DNA from: JACVRW01 sp963808775
GTDB taxonomy: Bacteria > Actinomycetota > Thermoleophilia > Solirubrobacterales > Thermoleophilaceae
Assembly (NCBI GenBank): GCA_963808775.1
Contig: CAWEGR010000004.1
Location: forward strand, 124,001-188,000
Length of the DNA: 64,000 bases
Direction: 5' to 3'
The notes beneath the pieces are model-generated. The model saw only the letters and a program-made list of their open reading frames with translations. It was not told the DNA's origin and did not search any database. Position 1 is the first letter of the stretch. The number at the start of each line of letters is the position of its first letter. Below, one piece after another: positions 58,948 to 64,000 of this stretch. A program made the position numbers and the translations under genes.

Positions 58948-60702
58948 ATGCGGCGCATGGCTCTCGCGCTCGCGGCCGCGGCCGCGATGCTCGCGCCCGC
59001 CACGGCCGGCGCGGCCCCGCCCAACCCGTTCGGGCACGCCTGCACGGCGCAGAACGGCACGCTGTTCTGCCCCACGGCGAGCGACGCGCAGCGGGTCCCG
59101 AGCTTCGACGGCGTCCCGCTCGACGTGGACGTGACGCTGCCACCCACGGGCGACGGCCCGTTCCCCGCGCTCGTGATGATGCACGGCTGGAGCGGCTCGA
59201 AGACGAACTTCGAGGCGAGCTCCGCGGACGCGGGCAGCCGCTACAACAACCTGCGCTTCGCGCAGGACGGCTACGCCGTGATCACGCCGAGCGCCCGCGG
59301 CTTCGGGCGCTCCTGCGGCGCCGCGGACTCGCGCACCTCGCCGGGCTGCGACAGGGGCTGGGTCCGCCTGGCGGATCACCGCTATGAGATCCGCGACGTG
59401 CAGCACCTGCTCGGCCTGCTCGCCGACCAGGGCGTGATCCGCCCGCGACAGGTCGGCGTGACGGGCGTGTCCTACGGCGGCATCCAGAGCCTCGCGCTCG
59501 CGCGCCTGCGCGACCGCATCCGGCTCGCGAACGGCGCCTACAGGCGCTGGCGCAGCCCGGCCGGCACGCCGATGCGGATCGCCGCTGCGTTCGCGCGCTG
59601 GCCCGGGACCGACCTGAGCTCGGCGCTCCAGCCGAACGGCCGCTTCCTCGACTTCCGGCCCTTCAGGCTGGGCCAGTCGATCGCCCCCGGCGGCGTGAAG
59701 AAGGAGAGCTACAACAACGGCCTGTACCTGTCGGGCGATGCGAGCGGCTTCTACGCGCCCGAGGCGGGCACCCCGTTCGGCGCGAACATCCGGCTCTGGC
59801 AGGGGCTGACGAACGAGGGTGAGCCGCAGTCGCGCCGGCAGCTCGACGTCGGCCGGGAGCTCAGCGCGTTCCACAGCGTCGTGGGCCTGAGCGGCACACC
59901 GGCGCCGACGCTGATCCAGAACGGCTGGACGGACGACCTCTTCCCCGCACCCGAGGCGATCCGCCTGCTCCGCATGTTCGAGCGGGTGCGCGGCGCCACC
60001 GTGGCGATGCAGCTCGCGGACATCGGGCACTCGCGGGGCCAGAACAAGGAGGCCGAGACGCTCGCGCTGAACGAGGCCGGTGCGCGCTTCCTGGCGGCGC
60101 ACGTCAGAGGCCTGCGGGTGAGCGCGCCCGCACACCGGAGCGTCGTGGCCTACACGCAGACATGCCCGACGGAGCGTCCGTCCGGCGGGCCGTTCACGGC
60201 ACGCAGCTGGGATGCCCTTCACCCCCGCAGCCTGCGCCTCTCCGCCCGCCGGCCGCGCACGCTCAGCTCGGCAGGCGCCAACCTCGAGGTGGCGCAGGCG
60301 ATCAACCCGATCGGCGGAGGCGGAGCCTGCGCGCGGGTCGACGCCGCGCGCGAGAGCGGCAGCGTCTACGCCGAGCGCCGCATCGCCAGGCCGTTCACGC
60401 TGCTCGGCCTGCCGACGGTGCGCGCCCGCATCCGCACGACCGGCCGCGGCGGAATGATCGCCGCGCGGCTCTGGGACGTGCACCGGGGCGAGGCGACCCT
60501 CGTCTCTCGCGGCGTGCTCCGCCTGCGCGACGATCAGCGAGGGCGGATCGTCTTCCAGCTGTTCGGGAACGGCTGGCGCTTCGCGCGCGGGCACGTCGCG
60601 CGGCTCGAGCTGCTCGGAAGCGATCCGGGCTTCCTGCGCACGAGCAACTTCGACTTCCGCGTCCGCGTCAGCGGGCTGCGCGCGGCGCTGCCCGGCCGCT
60701 GA
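58948..60702 (+). CDS. CocE/NonD-family (S15-like) secreted hydrolase
   Basis: 584 residues. Signal peptide (ALALAAAAAMLAPATAGA). Alpha/beta hydrolase core with nucleophile Ser in GVTGVSYGG (near 177), Asp in NGWTDDLFP and His in IGHSRGQ; a cap region between, and a C-terminal jelly-roll domain (about 420-580) as in X-Pro dipeptidyl-peptidase and cocaine esterase. Cysteine pair HACTAQNGTLFC near the N-terminus. Exported esterase or peptidase of unknown substrate. ATG immediately follows the stop of the wax ester synthase. Confidence 0.85.
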   Translation: MRRMALALAAAAAMLAPATAGAAPPNPFGHACTAQNGTLFCPTASDAQRVPSFDGVPLDVDVTLPPTGDGPFPALVMMHGWSGSKTNFEASSADAGSRYNNLRFAQDGYAVITPSARGFGRSCGAADSRTSPGCDRGWVRLADHRYEIRDVQHLLGLLADQGVIRPRQVGVTGVSYGGIQSLALARLRDRIRLANGAYRRWRSPAGTPMRIAAAFARWPGTDLSSALQPNGRFLDFRPFRLGQSIAPGGVKKESYNNGLYLSGDASGFYAPEAGTPFGANIRLWQGLTNEGEPQSRRQLDVGRELSAFHSVVGLSGTPAPTLIQNGWTDDLFPAPEAIRLLRMFERVRGATVAMQLADIGHSRGQNKEAETLALNEAGARFLAAHVRGLRVSAPAHRSVVAYTQTCPTERPSGGPFTARSWDALHPRSLRLSARRPRTLSSAGANLEVAQAINPIGGGGACARVDAARESGSVYAERRIARPFTLLGLPTVRARIRTTGRGGMIAARLWDVHRGEATLVSRGVLRLRDDQRGRIVFQLFGNGWRFARGHVARLELLGSDPGFLRTSNFDFRVRVSGLRAALPGR

Positions 60703-60722
60703 GCTTCTATCTTGGGACGCCC

Positions 60723-61613
60723 ATGAGCGAGAAGCGCGCTGCCGTGAACGGGATCGAGCTCGCATACGAGACGATCGGCGATCCGGACGACCCGGCTCTC
60801 CTGCTCGTCATGGGGCTCGGCATGCAGATGATCCACTGGGATCAGGAGTTCTGCGAGGCGCTGGCCGAGCGCGGCTTCCACGTGATCCGCTTCGACAACC
60901 GCGACTCGGGCCACTCGACGAGCATCCCGGCCCCCGTGCCCCCGGTGATGCGGGCGATGGCGGGACTGCCGATCAAGACCCCGTATCTGCTGTCCGACAT
61001 GGCCGCCGACGCCTTTGGCCTGCTCGACCACCTCGGCATCGAGCGCGCCCACGTGCTCGGCGTGTCGATGGGCGGCATGATCGCCCAGGTGATGGCGCTC
61101 GAACAGCCGCAGCGCGTGCTCTCGCTCACGTCGATCATGTCGACGACAGGCGACCGGCGCGCGGGGATGCCGCGGCTGCGCGTCTGGAGCGTGCTGCTGC
61201 GCCGCGCCCCGGACAGCCGCGACGCGTTCGTCGAGCATTTCCTGCGCACCTTCCGCCTGATCGGCTCGCCGGGCTTCGACAGCGACGAGGCGCGCCTGCG
61301 CGAGGTGGCGGCCGCGACGTTCGATCGCGGCGTGAACGCGGCGGGCACCGCGCGCCAGCTCGCGGCGATCCTGGCGTCGGGCGACCGCACCGGCCGCCTT
61401 CGCACCCTGCGCGTGCCGACGCTGATCGTGCATGGCACCGACGATCCGCTGATCCCCCTGCGCGGCGGCGTGGCGACCGCCCGCGCGATACCGGGCGCGG
61501 AGCTGCTCGCGATTCCCGGGATGGGGCACGACCTGCCGCCAGGGGTGTTCCCGAAGGTGATCGACGCGTTCGTCGCCAACGCCGAGCGCGCGGCGGACCG
61601 CCAGCCCGCCTAG
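60723..61613 (+). CDS. Alpha/beta hydrolase
   Basis: 296 residues. LLLVMGLGMQMIHWDQEFCEALAERGFHVIRFDNRDSGHST is the strand 3-oxyanion region; nucleophile in VLGVSMGGMIAQVMALE; acid in VHGTDDPLIPLRGG; His in GMGHDLPPGVF. Closest in pattern to 2-hydroxymuconate/aclacinomycin-type and other small esterases. No signal peptide. ATG 60723, with TATCTT 9 bases upstream. Its stop overlaps the stop of the convergent lipoate ligase-like gene. Confidence 0.87.
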   Translation: MSEKRAAVNGIELAYETIGDPDDPALLLVMGLGMQMIHWDQEFCEALAERGFHVIRFDNRDSGHSTSIPAPVPPVMRAMAGLPIKTPYLLSDMAADAFGLLDHLGIERAHVLGVSMGGMIAQVMALEQPQRVLSLTSIMSTTGDRRAGMPRLRVWSVLLRRAPDSRDAFVEHFLRTFRLIGSPGFDSDEARLREVAAATFDRGVNAAGTARQLAAILASGDRTGRLRTLRVPTLIVHGTDDPLIPLRGGVATARAIPGAELLAIPGMGHDLPPGVFPKVIDAFVANAERAADRQPA

Positions 61614-62332
61614 GCGCGGTGCTCGTCCGCCAGGCGGCGGGCGAGCTCGAGCGTGTCCTCGTCGAGGACCGCCGGCTCGAGCTCGTGGTCGCGCGCGTAC
61701 TCGGCCACGAGCGCGTCGCGCAGGGCATCCCAATCCGAGCCGACCGCCCCCACCGTCGAGGGATCCCAGTCGAGCCCGAGCGCCTCGTAGACCGGCACGA
61801 GCGCGTCGCGCACGACGTCCTCGCCGCCGGCCACGATCACCGCGCCCGTGTGCGACGCGCCCGCGACCACGCGCTGGCCGAGTCCGGCCAGCTTGCGCCG
61901 GCCGCCGGCGTTCACGCTCCAGCGCCCGGGGCAGTACTCGCCGGGGACCTCCCCGATGCGGGCGTCCACGCCGAGACCTGCGAGAGCGCGCTCGATGCGC
62001 CGGGCGGTCGCCTCGAAGCGCTCCTGGATGCCGGCGCGCGGATCATGGTCGGGCTGGGCGTGCGCCAGCTCGAGCGTGCCCTCGTGGAAGACCGCGGCGC
62101 GGCCGCCGGCCAGGCGCACGATCGGCTCGAAGCCGGCGTCGCGAGCGGCCCGCACCGCGGGACCGAAGCCGGGCGAGACGAGGTCGCGCTTGGAGAACGC
62201 GATCGCGCGACCCGGCCGGGCGAGGCGCAGCGTCTCCGGCAGCTCGCCGCGCGCCACGCGGAACATGACGGCCCGCGAGAGGGCCGTGTCGAGCGCCGGG
62301 TCGTCCGGGAAGGCAGCTTCGAGCAGCCGCAC
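61610..62332 (-). CDS. Lipoate-protein ligase A-family protein
   Basis: 240 residues of the biotin/lipoate ligase fold. VRLAGGRAAVFHEGTLELA matches the RRxxGGGxVxHxxG loop, with first Arg/Gly changes (RLAGGRAAVFH), and VNAGGRRKLAGLGQRV supplies the catalytic lysine. The usual GCxxxG region reads PGEYCPGRWSVN. This could be a ligase or an octanoyl/lipoyl transferase. GTG 62332, 7 bases after the stop of the DUF59 gene, so the two are probably one operon; lipoyl synthase, an Fe-S enzyme, links the themes. Confidence 0.78.
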   Translation of the reverse strand: MRLLEAAFPDDPALDTALSRAVMFRVARGELPETLRLARPGRAIAFSKRDLVSPGFGPAVRAARDAGFEPIVRLAGGRAAVFHEGTLELAHAQPDHDPRAGIQERFEATARRIERALAGLGVDARIGEVPGEYCPGRWSVNAGGRRKLAGLGQRVVAGASHTGAVIVAGGEDVVRDALVPVYEALGLDWDPSTVGAVGSDWDALRDALVAEYARDHELEPAVLDEDTLELARRLADEHRA

Positions 62333-62339
62333 CGCCGGC

Positions 62340-62639
62340 TCAGTAGCCGAGCGCGAACTTCGCCTCTTCGCTCATCATGTCCGGCGTCCAGGCGGGGGTG
62401 AAGGTCATCTTCGGGTAGACGTTCTCGACACCGTCGAGCTCGCCGACGAACTCCTCGATCTGCTCGGCCACCTGCGGGCCGATCGGGCAGCCCGGGGAGG
62501 TGAGCGAGAAGGAAACGAAGACCTCCGAGCCCTCGACCTCGATCGTGTAGATCAGGCCCAGCTCGACGAAGTCGAGCCCGAGCTCCGGGTCGATGACGTT
62601 GGTCAGGGCCTCTTCGACTTCGTCAGCGGTCACGGACAC
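62340..62639 (-). CDS. DUF59/MIP18 (SufT-like) metal-sulfur assembly protein
   Basis: 99 residues from GTG 62639. VEEALTNVIDPELGLDFVELGLIYTIEVEG is the DUF59 signature (DPE-x-G-x4-LGLI), and TSPGCPIGP carries the conserved cysteine. Such proteins (SufT, MIP18) help mature Fe-S proteins. It stands away from the suf genes but fits the theme. The start is set by TATCCT 7 bases upstream. The C-terminal MTFTPAWTPDMMSEEAKFALGY matches actinobacterial members. Confidence 0.88.
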   Translation of the reverse strand: MSVTADEVEEALTNVIDPELGLDFVELGLIYTIEVEGSEVFVSFSLTSPGCPIGPQVAEQIEEFVGELDGVENVYPKMTFTPAWTPDMMSEEAKFALGY

Positions 62640-62652
62640 AACCGCGAGGATA
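62640..62652 (-). promoter_or_regulatory. Leaderless-type promoter of the DUF59 gene
   Basis: Minus strand: TATCCT (62652-62647), spacer CGCGGTT, GTG 62639. Its -10 is only one base from the -10 of the divergent fxsA gene. Confidence 0.55.
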
Positions 62653-62653
62653 G

Positions 62654-62666
62654 TAGGCTCGATCGA
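62654..62666 (+). promoter_or_regulatory. Leaderless-type promoter of fxsA
   Basis: TAGGCT (62654-62659), spacer cgatcga, ATG 62667. Confidence 0.55.
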
Positions 62667-63131
62667 ATGCCCATGCTGGCGCTGATCGCGCTGTTTCTGG
62701 TCGTCCCGTTCATCGAGCTCTACCTGATCCTGGAGGTCGTCGGGCCGGCCCTCGGAGCCCCGCTCACGATCCTTCTGCTGGCGCTCGACTCGATCATCGG
62801 CGCCGTGCTGTTCCGCTCGCAGGGGCGGACCGTGTGGCGGCGCTTCAACACGACGCTCGCCGAGGGGCGGGTCCCTCACCGCGAGGTGATCGACGGCGTG
62901 CTGATCGTGTTCGGCGGCGCCTTCCTGATCACGCCCGGATTCCTGACCGACGTGTTCGGCATCGTGCTGCTCATTCCACCCACGCGCGCGCTCGTCCGGA
63001 GGGTGATCGCGAGCCGCATCGGGCGGCGCGTCATCGTCAGCGCCACCGGCACGCGGGCGCCCGGCCGCTCCTACGACGTCGAGGGCACCGCCCGCGACTA
63101 CGAGGCGCCGCCGCCGGGGCTCGAGCGGTGA
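62667..63131 (+). CDS. fxs: FxsA-family membrane protein
   Basis: 154 residues. FIELYLILEVVGPALGAPLTILLLALDSIIGAVLFRSQGRTVWRRF and GVLIVFGGAFLITPGFLTDVFGIVLLIPPTRALVRR are typical FxsA; three or four membrane helices followed by a charged cytoplasmic tail. In E. coli FxsA relieves phage T7 exclusion by the F plasmid; the physiological role elsewhere is unknown. Its stop overlaps the next start (GTGA). Confidence 0.9.
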   Translation: MPMLALIALFLVVPFIELYLILEVVGPALGAPLTILLLALDSIIGAVLFRSQGRTVWRRFNTTLAEGRVPHREVIDGVLIVFGGAFLITPGFLTDVFGIVLLIPPTRALVRRVIASRIGRRVIVSATGTRAPGRSYDVEGTARDYEAPPPGLER

Positions 63132-63835
63132 GCGAGCCGGCCCTCGCGCTGTCGTTCTTCGACACGGAACGGGAGCTCTACGGCACGGCGCGCGCCGGCG
63201 CGACGATCCTGTTCGAGGGGCGCACTCCGCGCCCGCTCGCCGATGGGGCCGAGATCACCCGCGCCGGTGAGGGCTGGCGCGCCGAGCTGGCCGGCGAGCT
63301 GGCGCTCGACGTGGAGGCGCTCACCGAGAGCACCGAGCTCGGCGGCGTGCGGGCGTGCCTGTGCCGCGTCCAGGGCGAGGCCGCCGGGCGTTCCGTCGAC
63401 TGCCTCGGGACGCTCGCGGAGACGGCCGCGGCGCCGCGCTGGGAGGAGCTCGACGCCCTGCGCACGATCTCCGCCATCGTCGACGGGGAACATGCGCTGC
63501 TGGCGCTCGCCCGCCGCCCGCGCGGCGCGCTCGGCCACGGCCAGGAGCGCGTGAGCGCGCGGCTGCTCGAGGAGGGCCGCTTCCTCGAGGTGGAGGACGC
63601 TCGCATCTCGACCGTCTACGACGGCGACGGGCGCCAGCGCAGCGCGGGCCTCGAGCTGTGGCTGCCGGGCGAGGAGTACCCGCGGCGCGGATCGGGCCTC
63701 GTGGTGGCGGGCTCGTCGCTCCAGCTCGAGGAGATCGAGGTTCACGCCGCGATCTTCCGCTGGCGCCTCGACGGGCGCGAGGGCATCGGCGCCTACGAGC
63801 TGATGGCGCGCACGCCGGAGCCGGTGGCCGCGTGA
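63128..63835 (+). CDS. Hypothetical protein between fxsA and a HAD gene
   Basis: 235 residues from GTG 63128, overlapping fxsA and the HAD gene by 4 bases each, so it is in one operon. Beta-rich sequence (LALSFFDTERELYGTARAGATILFEGR, GWRAELAGELALDVEALTE, ARISTVYDGDGRQRSAGLELWLPGEEYPRRGSGLVVAGSSLQLEEIEVHAAIFRWRLDGREGIGAYELMAR). Two cysteines in RACLCRVQG. No signal peptide. Resembles actinobacterial proteins of unknown function; no domain named. Confidence 0.65.
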   Translation: MSEPALALSFFDTERELYGTARAGATILFEGRTPRPLADGAEITRAGEGWRAELAGELALDVEALTESTELGGVRACLCRVQGEAAGRSVDCLGTLAETAAAPRWEELDALRTISAIVDGEHALLALARRPRGALGHGQERVSARLLEEGRFLEVEDARISTVYDGDGRQRSAGLELWLPGEEYPRRGSGLVVAGSSLQLEEIEVHAAIFRWRLDGREGIGAYELMARTPEPVAA

Positions 63836-64000
63836 AGGCGCTGATCTCGGACTTCGGCGGCGTGCTCACCTCGCCGCTCCAGGAGGGCTTCCTCGCCTAC
63901 CAGGAGGAGTCGGGCGTCTCGCTGGAGGAGCTCGGCATGGCCATGGCGCGAGCGGCCGCGGAGCACGGCGACCATCCGCTGTTCGTGCTCGAGCGCGGTG
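63832..64000 (+). CDS. HAD-superfamily hydrolase, 5' part only
   Basis: 56 residues visible before the window ends. VKALISDFGGVLTSPLQEGFLAYQEESGVSLEEL begins with the HAD motif I region DFGGVLTSP, in which the first Asp is the nucleophile; the GGV form is common in HAD-IA phosphatases and in epoxide hydrolase N-terminal-like phosphatases. GTG 63832 overlaps the previous stop. Motifs II-IV are outside the window. Confidence 0.75.
   Translation, partial: MKALISDFGGVLTSPLQEGFLAYQEESGVSLEELGMAMARAAAEHGDHPLFVLERG

Overview
The window is very GC-rich bacterial chromosome, densely coded on both strands, with many GTG and TTG starts and 4-base GTGA/ATGA gene overlaps. Gene content points to an actinobacterium, probably of the Thermoleophilia (Solirubrobacterales/Gaiellales-like): a CysO/CysM/Mec-type cysteine pathway, an SUF system with SufU, an R2lox, wax ester synthase, type-2 PyrF, and many leaderless-looking promoters (TAnnnT about 7 nt before the start codon). 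This placement is inference from gene content. No rRNA, tRNA, CRISPR array, insertion sequence or prophage was seen, and no gene-free stretch exceeds 300 bases.

Layout. 1-2735 (minus): HU, pyrF, a LysM protein and a D,D-carboxypeptidase. 2832-6257 (minus): a tldD/tldE operon led by two small genes. 6276-9606: a tiny membrane protein, then CDF transporter, rdgB, rph, murI (minus). 9728-13748: lone Flp pilin, then asnB-like amidotransferase, GT4 glycosyltransferase, a coiled-coil protein and a SPOR protein. 13733-17711: HDAC-like deacetylase, nadB, R2lox, and a Cys-motif protein. 17731-22682: HyuA-HyuB fusion, beta-hydroxyacid dehydrogenase, DUF1802. 22679-27437: beta-propeller membrane protein plus ECF sigma, an HExxH protein, a GAF/GGDEF diguanylate cyclase. 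27450-29825: two acyl-CoA dehydrogenases. 29850-34886: protein-thiocarboxylate cysteine cluster (JAMM protease, CysM, cupin, CysO, rhodanese-MoeB) interrupted by a Tat-type ferritin-like lipoprotein and tatA. 35107-38909: NarX/NarL-type two-component pair, SCO1, MOSC protein, AadA-like nucleotidyltransferase. 38962-49322: Rrf2 regulator, sufCDSU, then an iron ABC importer on the other strand and sufB. 49366-57426: secreted proteins, S53 peptidase, beta-carbonic anhydrase, SpoIIM-like protein, thioredoxin-fold protein, ispH, M28 peptidase. 57458-64000: wax ester synthase, CocE/NonD hydrolase, alpha/beta hydrolase, lipoate ligase-like protein, DUF59, FxsA and a partial HAD hydrolase.

How the genes fit together. 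The strongest functional theme is sulfur and iron-sulfur metabolism: SufBCDSU with an Rrf2 regulator, a SufT-like DUF59 protein, an iron importer under a palindromic iron-box-like operator, and a complete carrier-protein cysteine pathway whose CysO ends in Gly-Gly-Ala rather than Gly-Gly, implying trimming by the JAMM protease.

Sequence quality. Twelve genes are broken by at least fourteen frameshifts, and every one is repaired by removing one base. This one-sided bias suggests inserted-base sequencing errors rather than gene decay. Those genes are annotated at their repaired extents and their coordinates are 1-2 bases longer than a multiple of three.
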